64,000 nt of DNA, taken from NCBI RefSeq assembly GCF_007993795.1, contig NZ_CP042476.1:1612001-1676000 (forward strand). Reading direction: 5' to 3'. Below the pieces are notes generated by a model. The model did not search any database and was not told where the DNA came from. It worked only from the letters and a program-made list of their open reading frames with translations. Positions 8,955-18,200 of the stretch are shown here, piece by piece (within the stretch, counting starts at the first letter, position 1; the number at the start of each line of letters is the position of its first letter). Position numbers and translations under genes: made by a program. The stretch comes from Antarcticibacterium arcticum (lineage in GTDB: Bacteria > Bacteroidota > Bacteroidia > Flavobacteriales > Flavobacteriaceae).

Positions 8955-9062
8955 AAATTTTCAAATTTTAATTCTCCTGTTACATTTAATTGTAGGTAAA
9001 TTGCAAGATTTCCCACTTATAAAATAAATGCAAGATCTATTTAATTTAAAGATATGATATTA

Positions 9063-9085
9063 AAAAGGCTATAGCCCGTGGCCTA
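9063..9085 (-). terminator. Possible terminator after the UvrD-like gene
   Basis: Read on the minus strand, a GC-rich segment (AGGC ... GCCT, with GGGCTATAGCC inside) is followed by TTTTTAA. The stem is short, so support is moderate. Confidence 0.4.
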
Positions 9086-9114
9086 ACAGAACTTTATGAA
9101 TAATATAATATTTG

Positions 9115-11439
9115 TTAAGAAAGTAATTTTAACTTGGCAAACCGAAGTAATAATTTTTTTATTCCGCCATTTTGAAAATCTATCTCAGCTTTTTTATCCT
9201 GGCCTACTCCGTCTATCTTTAAAACTACCCCTTTACCAAATCTTATATGTTCAACTTCATTGCCCTCCTCCAGTTTAATACCATCTGTATGAGAAATATT
9301 GGTAGGCACCGACGTTGCAGGCCTAAGTTTTCTAAGCTTTCTTAACTGCTCCTCACTTGGTTTGTGGGCCGGTGGCGGGGAACCGGATCTGGGTTTGGTT
9401 TGGCGCAGGCTGCTTTTGTCTACCTCTCCAAAAATATCTGTATCTATTAGCGGTTTGTATTTATAATCATCCTGCGGCACCATATAATCAAGGAACTGAG
9501 ACTCTATCTCTTCAATAAACCGGCTTGGCTCTGCATCAATAAGTTTCCCCCAACGGTAACGGGACTGGGTGTAGGTAAGATATGCCTGTTTTTCAGCGCG
9601 GGTGAGCGCCACATAAAACAAGCGTCTTTCCTCCTCAAGTTCAGAACGGGTATTCATACTCATAGCCGAAGGAAAAAGATCTTCCTCCATCCCTACTATA
9701 TAAACAAACGGAAATTCCAATCCCTTGGCAAGGTGAATGGTCATAAGTGCAACCCGGTCATCATCTCCGGTATCCTTATCCATATCTGTTGCAAGGGCTA
9801 CATCTTCCAGGAATTCGGTTAGGGAACCGGTAGCATCTGCCAGTTCTTTCTGCCCTTCCACAAAATCCTTGATCCCGTTCATCAACTCCTCTATATTCTC
9901 AATTCTCGCAACCCCTTCAGGCGTACCGTCCTTTTTAAGTTCCTGGATGAGCCCTGTTTTCCGGGCAACGGTATCGGCAACCGTAAAAGCATCGGCATTT
10001 TCATTCAATATGGTGAAGCTCTTGATCATATTCACGAAATTGGAAAGCTTGTTCCTGGTACCTGAATTGATCTTGATATTTAGCTGATCTATATTTTCAA
10101 TCACCTCAAAAATGGACCGTCCGTATTGATTTGCAAGAATGGTAAGCTTGTCTATAGTGGTTTGCCCAATACCTCTTGCCGGGTAATTGATCACCCGTTT
10201 CAGGGCTTCCTCGTCATTGGGATTTACAAGCAATCTCAAATAGGAAAGTACATCCTTTATCTCTTTTCGCTGGTAAAATGAAAGTCCGCCATAGATCCTG
10301 TACGGGATCTCCCTTTTTCGAAGTGCATCTTCCATGGCACGGCTTTGCGCATTGGTCCTGTACAAAATCGCAAAATCCCCATTGTTCAACTGATTCTGCA
10401 TTTTGTTCTCAAAAATGGAACTGGCCACAAATCTTCCTTCTTCCCCATCATTCAGCAGCCGGTTAACCACAATTTTTGTCCCGTCATCATTCGCGGTCCA
10501 AACTACCTTGTCCAGTTTGGTCTTATTTTTTTCTATTATGGAATTGGCTGCGTTTACAATATTTCGGGTTGAGCGATAATTTTGTTCCAGCCTGTACATT
10601 TGTACATTCTCATAATCTTTCTGGAAATTCAGAATATTATTAATATTAGCTCCGCGGAAAGCGTAAATACTCTGAGCATCATCTCCCACTACGCATATGT
10701 TCTGGAATTTATCTGAAAGGGCTTTCACAATCAAATATTGGGAATGATTGGTATCCTGGTACTCATCTACCAGGATATACCGGAAACGGTTCTGGTATTT
10801 ATGCAGCACATCTGGAAACCTGTTGAGAAGTTCATTGGTTTTAAGAAGCAGGTCATCAAAATCCATCGCACCGGCTTTAAAACAGCGGTCAACATAATTT
10901 TTATAGATCTCACCCAGCCTGGGCTTTTTAGACATAGCGTCTGCCTCCATTAATTCAGGATTGGCAAAATACGCTTTCACCGTAATAAGACTGTTCTTGT
11001 ATGAAGAGATACGGGAATAGACCTGCTTATATTTATAAACATCCTTATCCAACGCCATTTCTTTTATAATTGCCGAAATAAGCCTTTGGGAATCCTGGGT
11101 ATCATAAATGGTGAAATTGGATGGGTACCCAAGTTTATCGGCTTCAAATCGCAGCATTTTCGCAAAAATTGAATGGAAAGTTCCCATCCACAAATTCTTT
11201 GCTTCACTGTTGCCCACAATACTGGCAATACGCTTTTTCATTTCGCGGGCAGCCTTGTTGGTAAAAGTAAGCGCGAGTATATTAAAGGGATCTACCCCCT
11301 TGCTCATAAGATATGCGATACGGTAGGTAAGCACCCGCGTTTTGCCAGACCCCGCTCCCGCAATCACAATCATTGCTCCATCCTTTTGAAGAACAGGCGC
11401 CCGCTGGGCATCATTTAATTCAGCTAAATAAGATTCCAA
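9115..11439 (-). CDS. UvrD/PcrA-type superfamily 1 DNA helicase
   Basis: This is a 774-residue SF1A helicase for DNA repair and replication-conflict removal. Walker A GAGSGKT is at about residues 28-34, Walker B LVDEYQDTNHSQY at about 225, the QNYRST motif near 285, and the motif V/VI region (MTIHLAKGLEF; VALTRAE) near 570-610. A C-terminal HIRFGKGVV segment resembles the PcrA/UvrD Tudor-like domain. The start is the TTG at 11439, because an in-frame stop lies 18 nt upstream and GAAGGAAG sits at Shine-Dalgarno distance. The first internal ATG would remove the conserved LNDAQRAPV Q-motif region. Confidence 0.93.
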   Translation of the reverse strand: MESYLAELNDAQRAPVLQKDGAMIVIAGAGSGKTRVLTYRIAYLMSKGVDPFNILALTFTNKAAREMKKRIASIVGNSEAKNLWMGTFHSIFAKMLRFEADKLGYPSNFTIYDTQDSQRLISAIIKEMALDKDVYKYKQVYSRISSYKNSLITVKAYFANPELMEADAMSKKPRLGEIYKNYVDRCFKAGAMDFDDLLLKTNELLNRFPDVLHKYQNRFRYILVDEYQDTNHSQYLIVKALSDKFQNICVVGDDAQSIYAFRGANINNILNFQKDYENVQMYRLEQNYRSTRNIVNAANSIIEKNKTKLDKVVWTANDDGTKIVVNRLLNDGEEGRFVASSIFENKMQNQLNNGDFAILYRTNAQSRAMEDALRKREIPYRIYGGLSFYQRKEIKDVLSYLRLLVNPNDEEALKRVINYPARGIGQTTIDKLTILANQYGRSIFEVIENIDQLNIKINSGTRNKLSNFVNMIKSFTILNENADAFTVADTVARKTGLIQELKKDGTPEGVARIENIEELMNGIKDFVEGQKELADATGSLTEFLEDVALATDMDKDTGDDDRVALMTIHLAKGLEFPFVYIVGMEEDLFPSAMSMNTRSELEEERRLFYVALTRAEKQAYLTYTQSRYRWGKLIDAEPSRFIEEIESQFLDYMVPQDDYKYKPLIDTDIFGEVDKSSLRQTKPRSGSPPPAHKPSEEQLRKLRKLRPATSVPTNISHTDGIKLEEGNEVEHIRFGKGVVLKIDGVGQDKKAEIDFQNGGIKKLLLRFAKLKLLS

Positions 11440-11589
11440 TTTTTCTTCCTTCTTTTAGGCTGTGAATTTAACCAAAAAACCCCTTACCTGAAAACCTCAG
11501 GCAGGCTTACTTTTAAACAAGCTGGTCTTAAATTATGCGAATCCCGATATTTTAAATACATTTAGCTTCTTCATTTAATTTATACCTGT

Positions 11590-12138
11590 ATGATTAAAAA
11601 TCTGCAATTGCTATGTTTTCTTGGGTTTCTTATTATTTTTTCTGAAGGTTTTGCTCAGGAACAAACTGCTTCCGAAAAACCTATTGCCAATTTTGGACCT
11701 ACCTATCCTATTGAAAACCCGGATTATAAAACTTCACTTTCTGAAGAATACAAAGTGGTGTTTGACGTGAGCAAGCCAGCTGAAAATCCTGCTGAAGTGA
11801 ATAAATATGTGGAGACTGTAGCCAGGTTTTTAAATATGCACGTAGAAGCGGGAAAACCTCTTAATTCTATGAAGGTGTATTTGATTATGCACGGGGGTGC
11901 CGCGCAAACGCTACTTAAAAATGAGCACTACAAAGAAATTTTCAAAACCGATAATCCAAATATTCCCCTTTTTGAAGCTTTAAGGGAACAGGGGGTTGAA
12001 ATTCTTTTATGCGGACAAACATCTTTCGCCAGAAATATTTCTGAAGAAAGAAGGATCCCCGAGACCAAAATTTCCCTTTCGGCAATGACGGCTTTAATCC
12101 AACTGCAAAATGAGGGTTACAGGCTTATCCAATTCTAA
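11590..12138 (+). CDS. Exported DsrE/DsrF-like protein
   Basis: The 182-residue protein has an N-terminal signal peptide (hydrophobic core about 6-20, AQEQ cleavage region). The mature part resembles the DsrE family: KVVFDVS at about 55, LIMHGGAAQTL at about 98-108, and the Cys of ILLCGQTSFARN at about 140, which is the usual reactive position. DsrE proteins carry persulfide sulfur or act in related redox chemistry, and the periplasmic version is poorly characterised. It lies 44 nt before the amidohydrolase gene. Confidence 0.82.
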   Translation: MIKNLQLLCFLGFLIIFSEGFAQEQTASEKPIANFGPTYPIENPDYKTSLSEEYKVVFDVSKPAENPAEVNKYVETVARFLNMHVEAGKPLNSMKVYLIMHGGAAQTLLKNEHYKEIFKTDNPNIPLFEALREQGVEILLCGQTSFARNISEERRIPETKISLSAMTALIQLQNEGYRLIQF

Positions 12139-12182
12139 ATTCCTCTCTAATATAAATTCCGAAGAATAAATACCTTGATCCA

Positions 12183-13478
12183 ATGAAAAACAGATGCTCA
12201 CTTTTATCCTCAGTTATTTTTACAATCCTGTCCTTTTCACTCTTAAACGCACAACAAACAGATCCTGCCATAAGCCGGGCATCTGAAAATGTTGAAAAAC
12301 AGGTTATAGAATGGAGAAGGGATTTTCATCAAAATCCCGAGCTTTCCAACCGGGAATTTGAAACGGCAAAAAAAGTGGCAGCTCATTTGGAAAGCCTGGG
12401 AATGGAAGTACATACAGGAGTGGCCAAAACCGGTGTTGTGGGAATTTTAAAAGGAAACAAACCGGGAAAAGTGGTTGCGTTGAGAGCCGATATTGATGCC
12501 CTACCGGTTACCGAAAGAAATGACCTTCCCTTCAAATCTACCGTAAGAACCGAATTCCTGGGCACCGAAACAGGAGTCATGCACGCCTGCGGCCATGATA
12601 CCCACACCGCTATTCTTATGGGAGTGGCAGAGGTGCTTTCTAAAAATAAAGATAAGATCAACGGTACGGTGAAATTTATATTTCAACCGGCAGAAGAGGG
12701 TCCGCCCCCGGGAGAAGAAGGTGGCGCATCGGTTATGATAAAAGAAGGCGTGTTGGAGAACCCAAAAGTGGATGCCATTTTTGGACTTCATATAAATTCG
12801 GGCACCCCGGTAGGAACGCTTCGGTATAAACCCGAAGGGACTATGGCCGCCGTAGAACGTTTTGTAATAAATGTTGCAGGAAAAGGAACCCATGGATCTG
12901 CCCCCTGGACCGGTGTTGACCCTATCCTTATTTCAGCAAAAATTATAGACGGCCTACAAACAATAATAAGCCGGGAATCAAAATTGGTAGACGGTGCAGC
13001 GGTGATCACGGTTGGGAAGATCACAAGCGGGGTTCGTTTCAATATAATTCCCGAAACGGCTGAAATGATAGGTACCGTAAGAACCCTTGATCCCGTTATG
13101 AAGGAATTGATCCTGAAAAGAATGAATGAAATGGTACCGGCGATTGCGAAAGCTTTTGGAGGAAATGCAACTATTGAATTCCAGAACAATACAGCGATTA
13201 CCTATAACGATCCTGAACTTACCAGCCAAATGCTTCCTACTCTGGAAAAAGTAGCAGGAAAAGATAAAGTGGAGTTGCAAAAGGCAACCACGGGAGGCGA
13301 GGATTTTTCTTTTTTCCAGGAAAAGATCCCGGGATTCTATTTCTTCCTTGGTGGGCAACCCCTGGGAACAAAAGACGCTGCCCCCCACCACACCCCGGAT
13401 TTCTTTATTGATGAAAGCGGGATGTTACTGGGCGTAAAAGTTATGTCCCAACTGGCCCTGGATTATTTGAACCAATAG
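12183..13478 (+). CDS. Exported M20-family amidohydrolase (hippurate hydrolase-like)
   Basis: The 431-residue product has a signal peptide (cleavage near LLNAQQ). The metal-dependent M20D hydrolase domain shows ADIDALPVTE at about 100-109, the metal site HACGHDTH at about 138-145, FQPAEEG at about 170 and the distal PHHTPDF metal motif near 400. The dimerisation lid domain contains GTHGSAPW near 238. It probably cleaves N-acyl amino acids or peptides in the periplasm. It follows the DsrE-like gene by 44 nt and may share its transcript. Confidence 0.9.
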   Translation: MKNRCSLLSSVIFTILSFSLLNAQQTDPAISRASENVEKQVIEWRRDFHQNPELSNREFETAKKVAAHLESLGMEVHTGVAKTGVVGILKGNKPGKVVALRADIDALPVTERNDLPFKSTVRTEFLGTETGVMHACGHDTHTAILMGVAEVLSKNKDKINGTVKFIFQPAEEGPPPGEEGGASVMIKEGVLENPKVDAIFGLHINSGTPVGTLRYKPEGTMAAVERFVINVAGKGTHGSAPWTGVDPILISAKIIDGLQTIISRESKLVDGAAVITVGKITSGVRFNIIPETAEMIGTVRTLDPVMKELILKRMNEMVPAIAKAFGGNATIEFQNNTAITYNDPELTSQMLPTLEKVAGKDKVELQKATTGGEDFSFFQEKIPGFYFFLGGQPLGTKDAAPHHTPDFFIDESGMLLGVKVMSQLALDYLNQ

Positions 13479-13537
13479 TTTTGGCCTCAACTTAAAAGTA
13501 TATATTAACTTTACAGGCTATTATAGCTTATATCAAT

Positions 13538-14059
13538 ATGACCGAAAATAATATCTTACAATTATTTTTTTACCTTTTACCGGCTGTGGTTGTTGGAGCT
13601 GTTTCCTTTTATTTCTTTAAAATGCACATTACCAATGAGGAAAAGCGCCGGAGATTTATACTGCGAAAGGAAAATCAAAAAGAAGCCTTACCCCTTAAAC
13701 TTCAGGCGTATGAAAGAATGGCTTTGTTCCTGGAACGCATCTCTCTGGGTAAATTGTTGTTAAGGGTGAAACCCACTTCAGATAATGTTCAGGATTATGA
13801 GGAGCTGCTCACCCGCACTATAGATATGGAATTTGACCATAACCTGGCCCAGCAGATCTATCTTAGCGGAGAATGCTGGAACGTTATAAAAACCGCTAAA
13901 AATGCCACTATTGGAATGGTAAGAAAAGCTTCAAACAGGGAAGATGTGAATGATGCTGCAAAATTGCGGGAATTACTTTTGACAGGTTTGATGGACCAGG
14001 CCTCCCCTACAGATGCGGCTTTGGATTATATAAAGAAAGATGTAAGAAATATGATCTAG
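13538..14059 (+). CDS. Hypothetical protein with one N-terminal membrane helix
   Basis: I do not recognise a characterised family. The 173-residue protein has a single hydrophobic segment (about residues 8-27, FFYLLPAVVVGAVSFYFF), then a basic stretch (EEKRRRFILRKENQKE) and a helical cytoplasmic domain rich in charged residues. This suggests a membrane-tethered cytoplasmic protein. Similar proteins seem common in Flavobacteriaceae. It overlaps the convergent patatin gene by 4 nt. Confidence 0.75.
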   Translation: MTENNILQLFFYLLPAVVVGAVSFYFFKMHITNEEKRRRFILRKENQKEALPLKLQAYERMALFLERISLGKLLLRVKPTSDNVQDYEELLTRTIDMEFDHNLAQQIYLSGECWNVIKTAKNATIGMVRKASNREDVNDAAKLRELLLTGLMDQASPTDAALDYIKKDVRNMI

Positions 14060-14976
14060 AAAAAGGTCCTCCAGAATTTTCGGGAGGCTTTATTCTCCAG
14101 GTCTTTCTCCCTGGCATATTCAAACCCCTGCTGCCACCATTCTTTCATAGCTGTTTTATTAAATACCAGGGAATTTTCTGTGAGCTGTACGGGGGTATAA
14201 TAAGTGGTGAGCGTAACTTTTTTATTCAGGGCGGCCAGTTTCCCCTCTACCACATCGTGATATTCTACCTGATCGAGTAAAAACCCGAACAGGTTGATCA
14301 TAAGGGAAAAAGGGTTTTTTCCAAGCACCTTATGGTATTCCATATTTTCGGCTTCAAGGATTATGGCATCAACTTCTTTGGCGCCGCGTTTTATGGCTTC
14401 CCGAATTGGCACCACACATCCCAGGCCGCCATCGGCATATTCCCAACCATTCTTGGTTGCGAGGCTCATAAATGGAATATAATTACAGCTTATCCATATC
14501 CAGTCGCAAAAATCTTCATATTCAAATTCGCTTATTGCTTTGTACTCTACCCTGTTTTTGGATAGATTGGAAACTGTAACAACCACTTCTTTGTTGCTTG
14601 ATTTAAGAAGCTCAAAATCTTCAGGGGAAAAATGCTTTTTTATTTCCTTTCGGAGATTTTTACTCTCCCCAAAGGTCCTTTTCTGTTTAATAAATTGCCA
14701 TAGGGTATTCCAGTAATTAATGGTCACATATTCCCTGCCGTCCTTTTTCTTGACTATAAATGGATTTACATTAAAGATCTTGTGTTGGGTAACATTGGTA
14801 TAGATCTCGTAGATCTTTTGAATATTTCCAGCCGCAAGATGTGGTATAAGCAGGCTTCCGGTAGAAGTACCCAGGAAAATGTCATATTTCTTCCCCTTTT
14901 GCTCAATTAAATATTGAGCAACCCCTCCTGCAAAGGCTCCTTTACTCCCACCTCCAGATATTACCAATGCCCGCAT
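14056..14976 (-). CDS. Patatin-like phospholipase (second of tandem pair)
   Basis: The 306-residue protein carries the patatin catalytic features. The oxyanion-hole glycine loop GGGSKGAFAGG is at residues 8-18, the nucleophile Ser is in GTSTGS at about 37-42, and the catalytic Asp is in YADGGLG near 178-184. No export signal is present. It begins on the last base of the upstream paralogue's stop (TAATG), implying translational coupling. Likely activity is lipid acyl hydrolysis; the target is unknown. Confidence 0.9.
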   Translation of the reverse strand: MRALVISGGGSKGAFAGGVAQYLIEQKGKKYDIFLGTSTGSLLIPHLAAGNIQKIYEIYTNVTQHKIFNVNPFIVKKKDGREYVTINYWNTLWQFIKQKRTFGESKNLRKEIKKHFSPEDFELLKSSNKEVVVTVSNLSKNRVEYKAISEFEYEDFCDWIWISCNYIPFMSLATKNGWEYADGGLGCVVPIREAIKRGAKEVDAIILEAENMEYHKVLGKNPFSLMINLFGFLLDQVEYHDVVEGKLAALNKKVTLTTYYTPVQLTENSLVFNKTAMKEWWQQGFEYAREKDLENKASRKFWRTFF

Positions 14977-15878
14977 TAAGGTTCAATTTGATTCAATTCG
15001 TCGTCTTTTAATTTTCCGAAGCTATACCCGGTTTCCCACCAGCTTTCCATCTTCTTTTTATCAAAAATAAGGGAATTGGTTGTTAAAACCGTGGGTGTGT
15101 AATAGAAATTAATAATAACATCTTTATTGGCCGCGGCAAACTTTCCAATACGTATGTTTTGATGTTCTATCCTGTCCAGCACAAAGCTGAAAAGATTGAT
15201 GATAAGCGCAAACACATTTTTTGAAGGCATACGGTTAAAATAGGTTACTTCGGTTTGGAGCACAATAGCATCGATCTCTGTGGCCCCACGTTTAATAGCT
15301 TCTTCAATGGGTACCATAGATCCCAGGCCGCCATCGGCATACTCACAACCATTCTTCTGCACCAGGCTCATAAAGGGAGTGTAATTACAGGAGATCCAGA
15401 TCCAGTCGCAAAAATCATCGTACTCAAAATCCTTTATGGATTTGTACTCCACTTCATTGAGTGACAAATTTGAAACGGTAATAACAATATCTCCCTGCCG
15501 GGCACGCAGCTCCCTGAACTCATTCTCGGTCAGGGATTCGCGAATTAGGCTTTTAAGATTCAGGCTTTCACCAAAGGTTTTTTTTCCCTGTATGAAATTG
15601 CGTATCACATTAAAATGATTGATGGATATCTGGTCATAACCATGCACCCGCTTAATTACAAATGGCAGGTTGCTAAAAATGCTGTTTTGATCTACAGAAG
15701 TAAAGATATCCTTTATCTTTTGTGATTTATTCAAAGCCAGATGGGGGATCAACAAACTTCCTGTAGAGGTACCCAACAATAGATCATAATGTTTCTTTTT
15801 TTCTTCTATCAAATACTGGGCAACGCCTCCTGCAAATGCACCCTTACTGCCACCACCTGAAATTACCAATGCCCTCAT
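14976..15878 (-). CDS. Patatin-like phospholipase (first of tandem pair)
   Basis: The 300-residue paralogue of the next gene has the same motifs: GGGSKGAFAGG at residues 8-18, GTSTGS at about 37-42 and YADGGLG at about 178-184. The two proteins match almost completely over residues 1-25, while their DNA differs at many third codon positions. The pair is therefore old and held by selection. It starts 27 nt after the M1 peptidase gene, so the three genes probably form one operon. Confidence 0.9.
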   Translation of the reverse strand: MRALVISGGGSKGAFAGGVAQYLIEEKKKHYDLLLGTSTGSLLIPHLALNKSQKIKDIFTSVDQNSIFSNLPFVIKRVHGYDQISINHFNVIRNFIQGKKTFGESLNLKSLIRESLTENEFRELRARQGDIVITVSNLSLNEVEYKSIKDFEYDDFCDWIWISCNYTPFMSLVQKNGCEYADGGLGSMVPIEEAIKRGATEIDAIVLQTEVTYFNRMPSKNVFALIINLFSFVLDRIEHQNIRIGKFAAANKDVIINFYYTPTVLTTNSLIFDKKKMESWWETGYSFGKLKDDELNQIEP

Positions 15879-15905
15879 TCGGGTAAATTTAATTAGATCT
15901 TACGT

Positions 15906-18026
15906 TTATTTGCTCTTTAATCTGGCACTCAAAAAAGTTTCATCCCTGGGGCTCATATTTACTTTAAGTTGAGAATATCTTTCAATATACTCAGGTTGCT
16001 TCAGCAACTCCGCCAGCAATTTTCTGGAATAATCCCGAAACCTGGTGTTGTGATGTTGTCCCGCCTTTACGAGATCGGTTAAATTTTCATCATCAAAGGC
16101 ATTGAGCTGATATAAATACCCAAAAGCATTCTGTCTTACTTCAAACGGGTAATATTCCCGGGTGTAAGAACCCAGTTCATTATAATACACCGCAAGGTCA
16201 TTTTTAGCAGTTTGAGGTGAGACAAGGTTAAGTACTAACCAGAGCATTCTAACATTCTTGTTGAAAAAACCCTCAATATTGGCGGTTTTTTCTATCCATC
16301 TTCCCGCCTCTTCGGGATACTGCATCCATAATTTCAAAAGCGCATACTCTACAGTGAAATAGGAATCATCATTTAGCAGACTTACAAAATCCCCTTTTAA
16401 CTGTGGCGGAATGTTTTCAATACTAGATGCGATGGCCTGCCGTACATAAAGGTTCCCGCTCTCAAAGGCCTTTTTATAAAGAGCTTCTACCCCGGGGCCG
16501 GTTTGGCCGGCAAGCTGGTACACTACTTCCTGGCCAATATAATCATTCACAGGAAAATTAAGGGTACGGTTCAGCTGTTCCTTTTTATTCTGATATGGGA
16601 GCTCCCTTAAAGCCGCAACTTCCATATAATTCCTTATAAATTGCGACTTTTTCAAGGAGTTAAGTGTTTCTGTTCCCTGAAAAGCCGACTGTAGCAACCA
16701 GCCTGAAACAAAATCACTAAGATCCTGCCCGGAAGCTTTTTCAAACTCCCGTATAAGGTCATCTGTACCTGCATTTCCAAATGCATGCGCATTTAAATAA
16801 TTTTGTACTGCTTCTTTAAAGGCCCTGTCCCCTACTTTCTCTCTTAAAATATGCAACGCCCAGGCTCCTTTTTGATAATAGGTAAGCGAACTTGATTTCA
16901 GGCTTAAAAGGGCTTCTCCTTTCCCGCTGTCACTTAAAGCTTTAAGTTCCTCTGCACTCTGGTAGAGATTCCAGTAGTAATAATCGTCGCCAAAAACCTG
17001 TCTTTCGGCCAACAAAGCGTAATAAGTTGCAAACCCCTCCTGTAACCAATGATGCTCATCACTTACAGAGGTCACATAATTTCCAAACCATTGATGCGCA
17101 AGTTCATGGGCATTAACCTTTACATAATTAATGTCATTGTAGCCGGTACCATCTACCACAAATGAATTGGAAAATATGGTTGTACCGGTATTCTCCATTC
17201 CCGAATACAGGAAATCCTGTACGGGGATCTGCTTATAGTTTTGCCAGGGATAAGCCACTCCAATTTCGGTTTCCAGGAAATCAAAGATCTCCTTGGTATG
17301 CCTGTAAGTAGGTTCCGCTTTTTCCCGGTCCTTGGGTTCAAAATAATTTGTGACCGGAATTCCGGAACCTGTTGTGATACTTCCGGAATCATATTTACCT
17401 GCAGCCATTGCTACAAGATAGCTGCTCATAGGGGCATGCATAGTATATTCCCATTGGGTTAAATTATTATTTACAGCTGTTTTGTTTATTAAGCTTCCAT
17501 TGGACACGAGGGTATATTCCTTCGGAAAGTTCCAGGTTAAATTGAAGATCACTTTTTCACCCGGGTTATCAAAACTTGGCAACCAGTGTGACGTGAACCT
17601 GCCCTGTCCCTGGGTCCAGACCTGCCGGGAAACTTCAACTTCTTCGGCAATATCCCAGTTTATAAAATACATGCTTTGCCGGGGGACGGCCTTATAGCTG
17701 AAAGAAATAATATTTTCGGCAGAAGGTGTAAAATTGGAAATTAACCAAAGTCTCTGGTTGTCATTCCGGAATTCCACCTCTTTCCCGTTCAGCAGAACAT
17801 TTTCAAAGATCATATTCCTCGCATCCAAAAAAACAGAATCTGCCGGTTCAAACATCTCCATTTTTACCCTTACATTCCCTGAAACCGATTTTTGATAGGG
17901 ATCTACAGTAATTTGTGCCGCGATCTCTTTAAAATCTACCCTGGAAAGCTGCTGTCCGCTCAAATCTATTTGCGCGTAACTCATTATGGGAATCAGGAAA
18001 AGGCACAGCTTAAAAAATGTAGGCAT
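15906..18026 (-). CDS. M1-family aminopeptidase, exported
   Basis: This is a zinc aminopeptidase of about 706 residues. The substrate-binding SGMENTGTT (GAMEN equivalent) is near residue 270 and the zinc motif HELAHQWFGNYVTS near residue 305. The third Glu ligand is expected in WLQEGFATYYA. The C-terminal part is alpha-helical. The ATG at 18026 is preferred because it gives a clean signal peptide (TFFKLCLFLIPIMSYAQ); the longer frame at 18050 opens with TTG. The protein probably trims peptides in the periplasm. Confidence 0.92.
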   Translation of the reverse strand: MPTFFKLCLFLIPIMSYAQIDLSGQQLSRVDFKEIAAQITVDPYQKSVSGNVRVKMEMFEPADSVFLDARNMIFENVLLNGKEVEFRNDNQRLWLISNFTPSAENIISFSYKAVPRQSMYFINWDIAEEVEVSRQVWTQGQGRFTSHWLPSFDNPGEKVIFNLTWNFPKEYTLVSNGSLINKTAVNNNLTQWEYTMHAPMSSYLVAMAAGKYDSGSITTGSGIPVTNYFEPKDREKAEPTYRHTKEIFDFLETEIGVAYPWQNYKQIPVQDFLYSGMENTGTTIFSNSFVVDGTGYNDINYVKVNAHELAHQWFGNYVTSVSDEHHWLQEGFATYYALLAERQVFGDDYYYWNLYQSAEELKALSDSGKGEALLSLKSSSLTYYQKGAWALHILREKVGDRAFKEAVQNYLNAHAFGNAGTDDLIREFEKASGQDLSDFVSGWLLQSAFQGTETLNSLKKSQFIRNYMEVAALRELPYQNKKEQLNRTLNFPVNDYIGQEVVYQLAGQTGPGVEALYKKAFESGNLYVRQAIASSIENIPPQLKGDFVSLLNDDSYFTVEYALLKLWMQYPEEAGRWIEKTANIEGFFNKNVRMLWLVLNLVSPQTAKNDLAVYYNELGSYTREYYPFEVRQNAFGYLYQLNAFDDENLTDLVKAGQHHNTRFRDYSRKLLAELLKQPEYIERYSQLKVNMSPRDETFLSARLKSK

Positions 18027-18200
18027 AGAAGAAATTAGATTATACTGCAAATTACAAAATAAGGTTTTAATAACTCATATATGCAGTGGGGAAGCAAATT
18101 TGTGATCAAAACGTTGCCGGGAGATACATTTATTTCTAAAAAATAATTTTAAATCAAAAGATTGAATGGTAAAAAAAGGCATTTTTGATATCTTCGTTTT

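Noticed and set aside
18027..18050. Longer start for the M1 aminopeptidase
   Set aside because: It opens with TTG and adds polar residues before an otherwise complete signal peptide.
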